From contig CAYQAJ010000011.1 of the NCBI GenBank assembly GCA_964415245.1, positions 1 through 41,828 on the forward strand: 41,828 nucleotides of DNA, read 5' to 3'. The position numbers and the translations under genes were made by a program. Of the stretch, positions 23,601 to 32,723 are shown piece after piece (within the stretch, counting starts at the first letter, position 1; every line of letters begins with the position of its first letter). The notes beneath the pieces were generated by a model that saw only the letters and a program-made list of their open reading frames with translations, was not told where the DNA came from and did no database searches. The stretch is from CAYQAJ01 sp964415245. GTDB taxonomy: Bacteria > Planctomycetota > Planctomycetia > Pirellulales > Pirellulaceae.

Positions 23601-24232
23601 TTACCATGATCCAAGCTTATATCGATCGCGCCACCATGCGCGAGGCCGAAGGCCGCATCGCCGACGCCATGGCCGACATGCACTTGATCCTGGAGCACGC
23701 CGAGAAGCTGGGCAGCGACCACACCGAAAACGACTGGTATCTTCCCATCATGCGCGTCATCGTTCCCATGGCGCGCGTGTGGGTGGTCACCTCGGCCCCC
23801 ACGCTACGCCACGATTTGCTCGAGCAGGTTCGCGAAGGCGAGTACGAGCGCGCGGCCGGCGACGCCATGCGAGTGGCCGAGCTGACCGGCGACGACAAGG
23901 ACTTCATTCACGGCGCCCGCGTCCTTGCCCTGGCCTCGGCGGCAGCGGCGGGCGACGAAAGTCTCACCGAACAGCAGCGGCGCGATCGCAGCGACCGACT
24001 CGCCGGTCAATCGGTCGAGCTGCTGGAAAAGGCCCGTCAGGCCGGCGTATTCAACCGGCCTAGGAGCGTGACGGCCTTTCTCTCGACGCGGTTCACCGCC
24101 GATACCATCCGCCGATCGGAGGACTTTGCGCCCCTGTTGCAGCGTGACGATCTGCGCGCTCTCTTGGAGCGCATTGAGCATCCAGAACACGACGAACGCA
24201 CGCCGCCACCGCCACCCGATGAGAGGGAATGA
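20699..24232 (+). CDS. Membrane Ser/Thr protein kinase with TPR tail (paralogue A)
   Basis: 1177 residues from the ATG at 20699. Residues 1-~110 are an N-terminal domain shared with the next gene (RNLLTGILALQMDFI, ALVDKHLALH). The kinase domain spans ~134-430: loop HAQGGLG, Lys163 in VALKE, HRD at 267-269 (LHRDIKPDNV), GTPAYMSPEQ and WLADEPVAAYREP at its end. The magnesium motif is DWG (287-289) instead of DFG. A single membrane helix follows (~455-475). The rest (~480-1170) is a coiled segment and TPR-like helical pairs. By analogy with PknB-type receptors the kinase is cytosolic and the TPR part extracytoplasmic, though the substrate is unknown. The stop lies 7 bases before the start of the second kinase, so the two are probably cotranscribed. 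Confidence 0.93.
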   Translation: MVNSTSDRNLLTGILALQMDFIDRDQLVAAMNAWVLDKSQSLDRLLVERGDLEDDTRRILNALVDKHLALHGGDAAKSLARVPCDVTVRDELRRLNDTEVVGSLRHASRTFHGPAADTTLPVRAPLPATANQRYHVLRPHAQGGLGAVSVAKDTELNREVALKELLARHADDLDNRARFLLEAELTGALEHPGVVPVYGMGQYDDGRPFYAMRFIRGDSFKESIQRYHDEAKSLPPGERALGMRKLLGQFIDVCNAVQYAHSRGVLHRDIKPDNVMLGKYGETLVVDWGLAKWLGRHVGETPMSEGTLRLPAASGTTATQVGSVIGTPAYMSPEQAAGKLDTMGPSSDVYSLGATLYFVLTGTPAFSDKRVADVLHKVERGEFPHPRQVAPHVPGALEAICLKAMGTRREDRYGSPRDLAEDIEHWLADEPVAAYREPAVERMGRWTRRHRAWTQAIAASLLLVAAVGVTAAILVDGARRNEAEERQRAVAARHRAEQLADEKSALIDEKEAALVRVGLERDRAEQNFTLARNAVDTYLTNVAEAPELKVHGLQSLRRQLLTTAQSYYEQLAAQKGDDLDVQTERGRALGRLGLIYAELGQVDQSVDYFRQSIAVFDPLLEQDKSSPVLRELAAYCRMSLAEMLVFDHRPDDAEAPMQKALATFAALVEEYPEAPAFRSYLARAYLSEAERLRHLNRLDETAQALGKALEMRKELAARFPEFWGYRYDLASSQIALAFHYIYVQWEFTKAEPPLLAAKQLSEEIYLERPNEPYVRWQLARALRGLAACYVRTLRAGSAEAELRRAEELCVSLVEEHPQVPMFAYELAVCQYVRAQMYVAQFRYDDGAEAGEQAVATMQELVDHYPDNAEYRLLLAQCHAHVGDSRNRSGDRKQAETHLLAALRELDSLPAASQKVLDHLLTAAQIRALLGTICSQTEREQEAEEHYALAIQILEQILESSPQHSGARFTMIQAYIDRATMREAEGRIADAMADMHLILEHAEKLGSDHTENDWYLPIMRVIVPMARVWVVTSAPTLRHDLLEQVREGEYERAAGDAMRVAELTGDDKDFIHGARVLALASAAAAGDESLTEQQRRDRSDRLAGQSVELLEKARQAGVFNRPRSVTAFLSTRFTADTIRRSEDFAPLLQRDDLRALLERIEHPEHDERTPPPPPDERE

Positions 24233-24239
24233 AGCAGAA

Positions 24240-27200
24240 ATGGCCGAAGCCCGCACCGACCGAAACCTGCTCACCGGCATTCTGGCCCTGCAAATGGACT
24301 TCATCAGTCGGGAGCAGCTTCTGGAGGCGATGAACGCCTGGATGCTGCGCAAATCCACTTCCCTGGCCGAGCTGCTGGTCGAACAGAAGGCGTTGACCCC
24401 CGACACGCGCGACCTGCTCGAAGCACTGGTCGACAAGCACCTGGCGCTGCATAACGGCGATCCCCAGCAGAGTCTCGCCGCGCTTTCGAGCATCGGCACC
24501 GTTCGCGATAACTTGACCCAGTTGGGCGACCCCGACATCGAAGCCAGCCTGAATCACGTGTCGGCCGCGTGGCCGGCTCGCGACGACGACACGCCTACTT
24601 TCCCCGCCGGCGCCGGTTCGAGTACATCGGCAGGACGACGCTTTCGCATTCTCCGCCCGCACGCCGAGGGTGGGCTGGGTCGCATTCTCGTGGCCCGCGA
24701 CGAAGAGCTGCACCGAGAAGTGGCGCTCAAGGAAATGCTCTCTCGCCACGCCCATGACACCGAAAGCCGCGCTCGATTCCTCATGGAGGCGGAGATCACG
24801 GGCGGGCTGGAACACCCGGGCGTCGTGCCGATCTACGGGTTGGGACAGTACGCCGATGGTCGGCCGTTCTACGCCATGCGGTTCATTCGCGGCGACAGCC
24901 TGAAGGAGGCCATCGAACGGTTCCACCGCGACGACGCGCGGAGCGTCGAGCCGCCTCAACAGCCGGCCGATGCCAGGCAGCCGGCCGACACAGCCCCACC
25001 GCCCGAGCAGGCAGACAAGCCCTCGCGCCCTCGCGCGTTCGATTCGGTCGAATTCCGCAAGCTGCTGGGGCGGTTCATCGACGTCTGCAATGCCGTCGAG
25101 TACGCGCATAGCCGCGGCGTGCTGCACCGCGATCTCAAGCCCGGCAACATCATGCTGGGCAAGTACGGCGAGACGCTGGTGGTCGACTGGGGCCTGGCCA
25201 AGCCGCTTGGCCGACGGGAAGGGTCAACCAATGAGGGTGAGACGACGCTGCGCCCCGAAAGCGGCAGCGGCTCGCATCCAACGCAATTCGGCAGCGCCGT
25301 CGGCACGCCCGCTTACATGAGCCCCGAGCAGGCGGCCGGCGAGTTGGACGCGATGGGGCCGGCCAGCGACGTGTACAGCCTGGGCGCCACGCTGTACTGC
25401 CTGCTTGCGGGCCGATCGCCTTTCTCCGGGCCGAGTGCGGGCGAAGTGTTGCGGCGGGTGCAGAAGGGCGATTATGAGCCGGTACACAGCGTTCGGCCCG
25501 ACGTGCCCAAGCCGCTGCAAGCGATCTGCCAACGAGCAATGGCTCGGTCGCCGCGCCATCGGTACGCGTCGCCTTCTGCACTGGCGGAAGATATCGAGCG
25601 CTGGTTGGCCGACGAACCGGTGTCGGCCTTCCAAGAACCGCTTCCGATGCGCGCCCGCCGCTGGCTGCGGCGGCATCCCAAGACGATCGCCGCGCTGGCC
25701 GCCACGGTACTGGTGGGATTGTCCAGCATGATCGGCATCGCGGCCGTCGTTTCGGCGAAGAACCAGCAACTCGAATTGGCCAACTACAACCTCGGCCAGT
25801 CGAACGAAGCGGAGCGCCAGGCCAAGGAAGACGCTCTCGCTGCGCAAAGAGCCGCCGAAGAAGCGCGCATCGCGGCGGAAAAGGCGAGCCAGCTCGAAGT
25901 GGCCGCCAAGGAGGCGGCGGTTGCGGCCGAGCAGGAGGCCAAGCGACAGCGCGACGAAGCGGAACGCAATTTCGCCCTGGCGCAAGAGCTGTTCGAACAG
26001 AGCGACGGCTACTACGCCCTCACCAAGGGGCTCGTCGCCAACGAATCGGGCATGCTCCCGCTGCGCCGCGAGCTCGTCGACAAGACTCTTGCGCTCAACC
26101 GCAGGCGAGTCGCGGAGCTGGCCGAGCGCGGCGACAGCGATCCCGAGTTGGCCGATCTGTACCTACGGATGGCCGAAATGGCCGGCACGGTCGAGTCAAT
26201 GACCGACACGGCCACCTTTTACGAACGAGCCATCGATGTGCTGGAGAAACTCTCCGATGCCGATCCGCAAGAAGTTGAATATAGGCGAAATCTTGCCAAG
26301 GCTTACAGCAATCTCGGCATGGCATACCACACGCTCGGGCGGGCCCAAGAGTCAAGCAAAGCGATCAGCCACGGCGACGATCTTTGGGCAACGCTTTCCG
26401 ACGAACGCTATCGATACGCGATTTCGCTGACGGCCAAAGGCGTGTCGATGCAGAGCGCGGGCGAAATGGTCGCTGCCCAGGCAACCTACGAGCAGGCCCT
26501 CGGAATCCTTGAGCAGCTCGTACAAGATGCGCCCGAGAACGACGATGCGCGATCGGCGCTGGCGATGTGCCAGGCCGTGCTGGCGTCGCTCTTCCAGGCG
26601 ACGGGAGACTTGGAATCGGCCGAAAACCTGTACCTTGCGGCCGAGGCCGCGTGTGCCGAGCTGGCCGCCAAAGGGACCGACTCCGAGTTGCGATCCACCG
26701 CGCTGGGCATGAGTAGCGCGGCGTTGGCCGAATTCTACCGGCAGACCGGCCGCCCCGAGGAGGCAGAAGCCGCGTACCAGCGTGCTCGCGACGCGTTTCA
26801 GAGTCAGGTCGATCGAGACCCCGGCGCACTGAAATCCAAGACCGGCCTGGCGGGCGCTTACCTCGGTATGGGGAATCTCTACCAGGACGACCCGAGCCGG
26901 CTCGGCGACGCGGAGGACTGTTATTTGCGCGCCAGGGATTTGATGACCGAGTTGGTCGAACAGGAGCCCGATCTCCCGGCGAGCCGATCGGCGCTGGCCA
27001 ATGTGCACACGTCGCTGGGCATGCTCTATCGAAACACCGGGCGCCCCCTTCAGGCCGAGAAAGAGTTTCGCGCCGCGCAACAGATACGCGCCGCTCTGAC
27101 CGAAGTCCAACCGGCGGTCGTGCAGCATCGCCGCGATTTGGCGCAGAGCTGGGAGAATCTGGCTCGTGCGCACATGGACCTCAAGCGCACCGCCGAGGCC

Positions 27201-29465
27201 GAGCAGGCACTGCAAAAGTCGTTGGAAACCTGGCAGGCGCTGGTCGATGACGACGGCACAAGCCCCGAAAACCACAACGGCCTGGCAGCCGAGCACGCCA
27301 TGTTGGGCTGGTTTCACCTGACCATGAATCGCCTCGACGCTTCGCACGACGAGTACGGGCAGGCACTGGAGATCCGCGAGGAGTTGGCGACGAAATACCC
27401 CGACGTGCCACTCTACCAGACCGATCTTGCCGAAGCGTGCCGCTTCATGGGTGAGATCTGGAAAATTCAGGGTGATCTCGATAAAGCGACAGGGTTTTAT
27501 CAGCGTAGTGCGCAGATCCACGAGCATCTCGCCGAGCGTTTCACCGATTCGGTCGAGGCTCGCGTTTCTCTCGCACAGGCGTACGGCGGCTTGGGCACGT
27601 TCTTCCATTCGATCAATCGGCTTGCCGAAGCGCAGACGGCCTACAGCAAGGCCTACGACGTTCAAAAGGCCCTGGCCGACAGCAACCCCGATCAGCCTCA
27701 ATACCGGCGCGAGTTGAGCGTGTTGTGCAACAATCTGGGGCAGGTCTACATATTGAGCCGGCAGCCGCAGCAGGGGGAGGAGATGCACCAGAGGGCACTG
27801 TCGATCCGGCAACAGCTTGCTCGCGACTATCCCAAAGTCATCGAATACCAGACCGACCTCATACTCAGCCACCACAACCTGGGGCAATTCTATCAGTCGA
27901 TGTTGCAGTTTCCCAAGGCGGAGGCGGCGTACGCCACGGCGCTCGAGTACTTGAAGCGTCTCTGCACCAACTATCCCGAGGTGGCGTACTACCGGTACGT
28001 TCTCATCGAGAGCCACTTGACGCTGGCTCGCTTCTATTCCGGCCAGGGGCAGAGCGTGCCGGCCGAGTCGAACTTCCGCCAGGCTGTCGAAACGGCCCAA
28101 GCGCTCGTCGACGAGCAACCCGACGTCGCCGATTACCGACGCTCGCTGGGGAACACATTGAACCAACACGCCACCTTCCTCACGAATATCGGTCGATTTG
28201 CCGACGCCGCCGAGTCGCTGCAGACTGCTCTGGCCGTTCAGGAAAAGCTGGCCGCCGACGTGCCCGAAGTCTCGTTTTATCGCGACGACATGGCGATTAC
28301 CCACATGAACGTCGGCTCGCTTCACATGATGCAACGAGAGTTCGAGCTGGCGCGAAGCGAGTATCTTCAGGCCATCGACATCGCCCGGACGTTGATCGAC
28401 GCGGAGCCCAACAACGAAGCTCTCCAGGTACGCCTCGCCGCCGCCTACCAGGCGCTGGTCCGCATTTCGTACGAGATCGGCGATTTGGAAACCGCCCGCC
28501 AGACGGCCGTTCGCGCCCTCGAATTGGCGGAAAACATCGCCGCGGCGCGACCCGACATCTTCGCCTATCGCAAAGAGGTCGCGACTTGCCAGCGGCAAAT
28601 CGGTGTGCTGTACATGATGCTCGATCGGGCCGACGAGGCGGACGCCGCCTACCGAAAGGCCCTCGACATCCTGCAGCCTCTGGCCGCGGCGTTTCCCAAC
28701 GACCCGACGTACGGCAACGAATTGGCCGACGCCTACGTGAACGTAGGAGCGAGGTTGCAATACCTTGAGAGCCCGCGGGACGCCGTTGATTGGTTCGATC
28801 GAGCCCTGAGTATTCTCGATTCGGAGAGCTTCCGCGAGTTGCCCCAACTCAACTCGACCCGAGTACTCGTTCTCAGTTCCCGCGCACTCGCCTTGACCGA
28901 ACTGGAACGCTACGACGATGCCATGGCGGATTGGGAAAAGGCGCTGCAGACCGGCACGCTCTACGATCGCGACGAACTGGTCGTGGGCCGGTCGGCAACA
29001 TTGGCCTACCGAGGCAACTACCGCCGAGCATTGAGCGAGGCGGAAGCTCGCATCAAGGAGTCGAACCCCGCCCCGCAGACGATTTATAACATGGGCTGCC
29101 TGTACTCGATCGCCGTGGGCGCCGTGCAAAAGGACGAATCGCTCGACGACTCACAGCGCAAGGAGCTCGTCGAACAATACGCGTCGCGAGCCATGGAGTA
29201 CCTGATTCAGGCCAAGGCAGGCGGCGTGTATCGCGTACCCGTGGTGCGCAATCGAGTGGCCACGCACCGGGACTTGGCCCCCATCGCCCAGCGGCCCGAA
29301 TTCCAGGCCTTCTTGCAAGACATCGAGAGCGAAGCGGAGGAGGAGGGAACGGGTAAATCGACCGACAATGAGACAGATGGTGCGAAGGGAAGCGGAGCGG
29401 ACGAAGCGGCAGCGGGCGATTCCAGCGGCACGACGGCCAATCCCGCGTCGGTATTACGCGACTAA
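24240..29465 (+). CDS. Membrane Ser/Thr protein kinase with very long TPR tail (paralogue B)
   Basis: 1741 residues. The start at 24240 gives MAEARTDRNLLTGILALQMD, collinear with paralogue A; an in-frame ATG at 24219 would overlap the upstream stop and is less likely. The kinase domain spans ~134-460: HAEGGLG, Lys164, HRD at 296-298, DWG at 316-318 and GTPAYMSPEQAAG. A proline-rich insert (~237-265) between the lobes is absent in A. A membrane helix lies at ~484-506, then a coiled stretch (~507-570). More than 1100 residues of TPR-like repeats follow, many with a YRRDLA...NLG pattern near 45-50 residues. The C-terminus is acidic and low-complexity. It converges on the FG-GAP gene with a 4-base overlap. 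It is a probable signalling kinase with a large interaction scaffold; the ligand is unknown. Confidence 0.93.
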   Translation: MAEARTDRNLLTGILALQMDFISREQLLEAMNAWMLRKSTSLAELLVEQKALTPDTRDLLEALVDKHLALHNGDPQQSLAALSSIGTVRDNLTQLGDPDIEASLNHVSAAWPARDDDTPTFPAGAGSSTSAGRRFRILRPHAEGGLGRILVARDEELHREVALKEMLSRHAHDTESRARFLMEAEITGGLEHPGVVPIYGLGQYADGRPFYAMRFIRGDSLKEAIERFHRDDARSVEPPQQPADARQPADTAPPPEQADKPSRPRAFDSVEFRKLLGRFIDVCNAVEYAHSRGVLHRDLKPGNIMLGKYGETLVVDWGLAKPLGRREGSTNEGETTLRPESGSGSHPTQFGSAVGTPAYMSPEQAAGELDAMGPASDVYSLGATLYCLLAGRSPFSGPSAGEVLRRVQKGDYEPVHSVRPDVPKPLQAICQRAMARSPRHRYASPSALAEDIERWLADEPVSAFQEPLPMRARRWLRRHPKTIAALAATVLVGLSSMIGIAAVVSAKNQQLELANYNLGQSNEAERQAKEDALAAQRAAEEARIAAEKASQLEVAAKEAAVAAEQEAKRQRDEAERNFALAQELFEQSDGYYALTKGLVANESGMLPLRRELVDKTLALNRRRVAELAERGDSDPELADLYLRMAEMAGTVESMTDTATFYERAIDVLEKLSDADPQEVEYRRNLAKAYSNLGMAYHTLGRAQESSKAISHGDDLWATLSDERYRYAISLTAKGVSMQSAGEMVAAQATYEQALGILEQLVQDAPENDDARSALAMCQAVLASLFQATGDLESAENLYLAAEAACAELAAKGTDSELRSTALGMSSAALAEFYRQTGRPEEAEAAYQRARDAFQSQVDRDPGALKSKTGLAGAYLGMGNLYQDDPSRLGDAEDCYLRARDLMTELVEQEPDLPASRSALANVHTSLGMLYRNTGRPLQAEKEFRAAQQIRAALTEVQPAVVQHRRDLAQSWENLARAHMDLKRTAEAEQALQKSLETWQALVDDDGTSPENHNGLAAEHAMLGWFHLTMNRLDASHDEYGQALEIREELATKYPDVPLYQTDLAEACRFMGEIWKIQGDLDKATGFYQRSAQIHEHLAERFTDSVEARVSLAQAYGGLGTFFHSINRLAEAQTAYSKAYDVQKALADSNPDQPQYRRELSVLCNNLGQVYILSRQPQQGEEMHQRALSIRQQLARDYPKVIEYQTDLILSHHNLGQFYQSMLQFPKAEAAYATALEYLKRLCTNYPEVAYYRYVLIESHLTLARFYSGQGQSVPAESNFRQAVETAQALVDEQPDVADYRRSLGNTLNQHATFLTNIGRFADAAESLQTALAVQEKLAADVPEVSFYRDDMAITHMNVGSLHMMQREFELARSEYLQAIDIARTLIDAEPNNEALQVRLAAAYQALVRISYEIGDLETARQTAVRALELAENIAAARPDIFAYRKEVATCQRQIGVLYMMLDRADEADAAYRKALDILQPLAAAFPNDPTYGNELADAYVNVGARLQYLESPRDAVDWFDRALSILDSESFRELPQLNSTRVLVLSSRALALTELERYDDAMADWEKALQTGTLYDRDELVVGRSATLAYRGNYRRALSEAEARIKESNPAPQTIYNMGCLYSIAVGAVQKDESLDDSQRKELVEQYASRAMEYLIQAKAGGVYRVPVVRNRVATHRDLAPIAQRPEFQAFLQDIESEAEEEGTGKSTDNETDGAKGSGADEAAAGDSSGTTANPASVLRD

Positions 29466-31129
29466 TCTTCGCTGCCCGACCGCTCACTTCGCCACAACGT
29501 CAGCCGCGAGCCCTCTTTCTCCTCGGTGTCGTTGTACCAGCCGACAGCCAAATCCTGGATGCCATCGCCATCCAAGTCGGCAATCTCCAGCGCGGCGTGG
29601 CTGAAGTGGCCCTTCTCCAGCGAGCGGCGCACGAACGTGCCTGGCTCGACTTGCTCGAGCCACAGGACCGAGTCGAGCCGCTCGTCGGCGGACTGTGAAA
29701 ACAACCCATGCGGCAAGAAGGCGGCGGCGGCAATGTCCAGGTCGCCATCGCCGTCCAGATCGCCGGCGCGCGCTCCGCACACACCTGGCATATCAGCGAG
29801 GCGATGGTGCTCGTAGGGGAACGTGCCGCGATTTTCCAGCCACGCCAGCCCGTGATAGGGTTTGACGTACTTGCCGTCGAACGCGTCGCCGTTGACCAGC
29901 AGCAGATCTCGGTCGCCGTCGCCATCGAGATCGCAAAGCTGTATGCCGTTCAGGCCGTAAGCGGGATCGTCAGCAGTCCAGACGACTTTGTGCTCGAAGC
30001 CGTCCTCGCGATGGAGAAACGCCTCGACCGTCTCATAGTGCTGGCTGATGAGGACGAAAAAATCGAGTCGTCCGTCGCCGTCGATGTCGTCCACTTCCAG
30101 GTGGCTTGCGCCCGGGCGCGAATCGAGCACCTGTTTCTCGAACCGGGGCAATGCGCCGGGTCTTTCGTCTGTCGACGCCTGCTTCAGGAGAAGGATGCCG
30201 CCCGTCGCGTGCCAGCCGAATACCGCGACGATGAGATCGGTCAGGCCGTCGCCGTCGAAGTCGCCCGGCCGCACTGCCGCCACTCGCCCGAGTGAGTCGG
30301 CCAGGACGTGGGTCTCCCACGTTCCGTCTTCTTTCTGACGGAGCCACACGACGCGTCCCCGATCGTGGTCCGACGCGTCGAAGCTGCCCAGATCGGCGAC
30401 CACGAGGTCGATCAGCCCGTCTTTGTCAAGGTCGACCGGTTCGGCATGGCAGGGATTATTGAGCTTGGCGATTCCCTCGCCGCCCGTGTCCAGGTTGTCG
30501 GAGTCCAGGCGACGCACTTCGCCGGAGCGCATGTCGCACATTACCAGCACGGGATCGCCCCCGGGCCGAAGGGGAGTGAATCGAATAGCGGCGATACAGG
30601 GCGGCTGGGTCGCAGTCGACGGGTCGAGCTGCCTCGGCGCAAACCGCACCAGCGCCGGCGAAGTCGCGTACACCGCCGGCTCGACGTTGAGCGCCTCGGG
30701 GGCCCGCGCCCGGAACCAGGCAATCACGTCCTGCTGAGGCGGAAGCTTCAGGTCGCTGCGGCCCGACTCGAGATAGAAACCGTAGCCCCGCTGCACCTCG
30801 TCGTGCCAGGCCTCCTGGGGAAAGTTCTCGGGCTTGGGCAGGACATGGCAGTCGCTGCAAAGAGCGACGATCTTCGCCTCGGTCTGCGGATCGACCATCC
30901 CGTCCGACCCGACGTGAGACGGACCAGCGCCCGTTCTCGAGGAGCCACCACATCCGAAAAGCCCCAACAGACCGACGGCCGAAACAATCGCGCGCAGCGC
31001 GGTCCTGTTGAAGAAGGCCGCCTTGCCTTTGCGTCGCGGCCGCGCGCGCCAGTTCGGCCCCGCGGTGTCAGCGGTGCCATCCATCGAATGGCCGGCGCTC
31101 GGGCGCGGCAATGTTTCGTGCACTTTCAT
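29462..31129 (-). CDS. FG-GAP/VCBS lipoprotein with a CxxCH motif
   Basis: 555 residues from the ATG at 31129 (an alternative ATG is at 31084). A hydrophobic segment ends in LLGLFGC (Cys60), a probable lipobox. CSDCH (Cys91, Cys94, His95) then matches the c-type heme signature, with DEVQRGYGFYLESGR nearby, as in monoheme domains that precede propellers in Planctomycetes. Calcium-binding FG-GAP/VCBS repeats fill the rest: DLDKDGLIDLVVADLG, DFDGDGLTDLIVAVFGW, DIDGDGRLDFFVL, DLDGDGDRDLLLVNGD, DLDGDGDLDIAAAAF and DLDGDGIQDLAVGWY. It is probably anchored to a membrane facing the periplasm. Its stop overlaps that of kinase B by 4 bases in opposite orientation. Confidence 0.9.
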   Translation of the reverse strand: MKVHETLPRPSAGHSMDGTADTAGPNWRARPRRKGKAAFFNRTALRAIVSAVGLLGLFGCGGSSRTGAGPSHVGSDGMVDPQTEAKIVALCSDCHVLPKPENFPQEAWHDEVQRGYGFYLESGRSDLKLPPQQDVIAWFRARAPEALNVEPAVYATSPALVRFAPRQLDPSTATQPPCIAAIRFTPLRPGGDPVLVMCDMRSGEVRRLDSDNLDTGGEGIAKLNNPCHAEPVDLDKDGLIDLVVADLGSFDASDHDRGRVVWLRQKEDGTWETHVLADSLGRVAAVRPGDFDGDGLTDLIVAVFGWHATGGILLLKQASTDERPGALPRFEKQVLDSRPGASHLEVDDIDGDGRLDFFVLISQHYETVEAFLHREDGFEHKVVWTADDPAYGLNGIQLCDLDGDGDRDLLLVNGDAFDGKYVKPYHGLAWLENRGTFPYEHHRLADMPGVCGARAGDLDGDGDLDIAAAAFLPHGLFSQSADERLDSVLWLEQVEPGTFVRRSLEKGHFSHAALEIADLDGDGIQDLAVGWYNDTEEKEGSRLTLWRSERSGSED

Positions 31130-31217
31130 TTCGATGCGTGGTTCAAGAAACCTGGCCCCCGAAGCGCTGTGGTAGCGAGCCGGCCCTGGTGACCGGTATA
31201 ATACTTAGCGCGTGTCG

Positions 31218-31320
31218 GAAAACCGTCCGGAAAGGAGACAGGTCCGATCTTGCTCAGCAGAATTCGCAATTTGACTCCGCTCCCAGGCGGCTTCGCAGAA
31301 CGAGCCAGTTCCGGAGTGTT
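31218..31320. repeat. Dispersed palindromic element, diverged copy
   Basis: It begins AAAACCGTCCGGAAAGGAGA and ends GAGCCAGTTCCGGAGTG, matching the ends of the rRNA-spacer copy (AAAACCGTCCAGAGAAGGGG and GAGCCAGTCCCC). A different inner segment (GCAATTTGACTCCGCTCCC) suggests two related palindromes nested or fused. It lies between divergent genes, ~60 bases before the TPR gene. The rest of 31130-31376 holds a TATAAT at 31197-31202 without a good -35. Confidence 0.65.
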
Positions 31321-31376
31321 TTTCGATCGACTCCTAGTATAGACTTCCCTGTCAACGTCTGCCAACCGTGCTACGC

Positions 31377-32723
31377 ATGAGCGTGCAAATGGGCACACTC
31401 CGCTCGAAAAAACGCTACCGCGCTGCCGCGACGCCGAATGTCAAGTCCCGTCAGCAACGGACCCGATTCTGGCTGGTGGGTGGCGGTATGCTCGCAGTCG
31501 CTGTGATGGTGCTCTTATTCGGGAACCGCTGGGTTGCCAGCCTTGCCAATCAACAGGCTCGATACGAACTGTCCGCCCAACACCGCGACGATGCCGTCAA
31601 GTGGCTTAGGTGGTCGCTGAAGTGGTATTCGCGAAGCCCCGAAACCGAATTGATGTTGTCGCGGACGTACCGGAAACTCGGCAAGTTCGCCGACTCCCAC
31701 GAGCATCTCGAGCGAGCCCGCGCGCTCGGCCTGCCCGACGAGCGATGTGAGCGCGAGCTGATCCTGATGCAGGCCCAGAGGGGCGTGATTCCCGCAAACG
31801 AAATGGATACGCAACTCGCGCTCTTGCTGTCCGATCCCGGCGAAGACGCAGCCGAAATCAGCGAGGCGTTTGCCAATGGCTACCTCGTGAATCAACGGTA
31901 CACTGAAGCAATGCGGCTTTTGGATGCGTGGCACCTCGACTATCCCGACGACGCACAGCCACACTACATGCGGGGCATCACTTGGCACTACTTGGGTTCG
32001 CTCGACGCGGCCGAAAAGGAGTATCGCCGGGCATTGGAGCTTCAGCCGACTCACTACCCGGCAGCCATGGCGTTGGGCAACTTTCTTATTAGGCGCCGTC
32101 GCGTGGAAGAGGCTCTCCCCTATTTTGAAATGTGCGCCGGCGCTACCAACGAAGGCGCCCTGGCCCGCGTGCGCGCCGCCCATTGTCTGCGGCTCTTGGG
32201 GATGCCCGACGAAGCGCGACGGCGCATCGAGGAGGTGCTCGCAGAGGACCCCGACATGCTCGCCGCGGGCATCGAATTGGCGCAGTTGGACGTGGATGCT
32301 GGTAAGTATGGGCGGGCCATTTCCTGGCTCCAGCGTGGCGCTGCCGAGGACCCTCGCGACACCGAAGTTCGCTATGCCCTAGCGACGGCGTTGGCCGCGA
32401 GCGGGCAACCCGAAAAAGCGCGCCAGCACTTCGACTTCGTCGCTGAAGCTCGTCCGGCCGTTTCCCGGGCACGTGAGTTGATCATCAGCCTCAACGACGA
32501 TCCGGACAACACCGCCGCGCGTACCGAGATTGGTCGATTGCTGCTTGAGTATGGCAGCGAGCGTGAGGGTGTCTTCTGGCTGCGCAGTGCTCTGTCGGTC
32601 GATCCCAGCTACGAGCCGGCATTAGAGACACTAAACAACTACGATAAGCAGCTCGCGGAGCAGCATCCCGCCACGGACAAGGCGGCGGATCGCCACCGCC
32701 TGAGGACGCAGAGTGTCGAGTGA
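31377..32723 (+). CDS. Membrane-anchored TPR protein
   Basis: 448 residues from the ATG at 31377; a GTG nine bases upstream is also in frame. A basic N-terminus (RSKKRYRAAATPNVKSRQQR) is followed by one membrane helix, FWLVGGGMLAVAVMVLLFGN (~30-50). The remaining residues are TPR helical pairs, for example AQPHYMRGITWHYLGSLDAA followed by EKEYRRALELQPTHYPAAMA, and similar units to ~420. No catalytic motif is seen. The next gene downstream on the strand is a CRTAC1/ASPIC lipoprotein; TPR and ASPIC modules are often paired or fused in Planctomycetes, so a shared extracytoplasmic complex is plausible. The ~270-base gap after it shows no clear site. Confidence 0.85.
   Translation: MSVQMGTLRSKKRYRAAATPNVKSRQQRTRFWLVGGGMLAVAVMVLLFGNRWVASLANQQARYELSAQHRDDAVKWLRWSLKWYSRSPETELMLSRTYRKLGKFADSHEHLERARALGLPDERCERELILMQAQRGVIPANEMDTQLALLLSDPGEDAAEISEAFANGYLVNQRYTEAMRLLDAWHLDYPDDAQPHYMRGITWHYLGSLDAAEKEYRRALELQPTHYPAAMALGNFLIRRRRVEEALPYFEMCAGATNEGALARVRAAHCLRLLGMPDEARRRIEEVLAEDPDMLAAGIELAQLDVDAGKYGRAISWLQRGAAEDPRDTEVRYALATALAASGQPEKARQHFDFVAEARPAVSRARELIISLNDDPDNTAARTEIGRLLLEYGSEREGVFWLRSALSVDPSYEPALETLNNYDKQLAEQHPATDKAADRHRLRTQSVE

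Noticed and set aside
26352..29129. 925-codon open frame on the - strand
   Set aside because: It lies wholly antisense to kinase B. GC-rich codons of the sense gene suppress stops on the other strand, and the translation shows no domain.
31197..31202. Perfect TATAAT as a promoter for the TPR gene
   Set aside because: No -35 match at 16-18 bases, and it lies ~175 bases upstream with a repeat element between.
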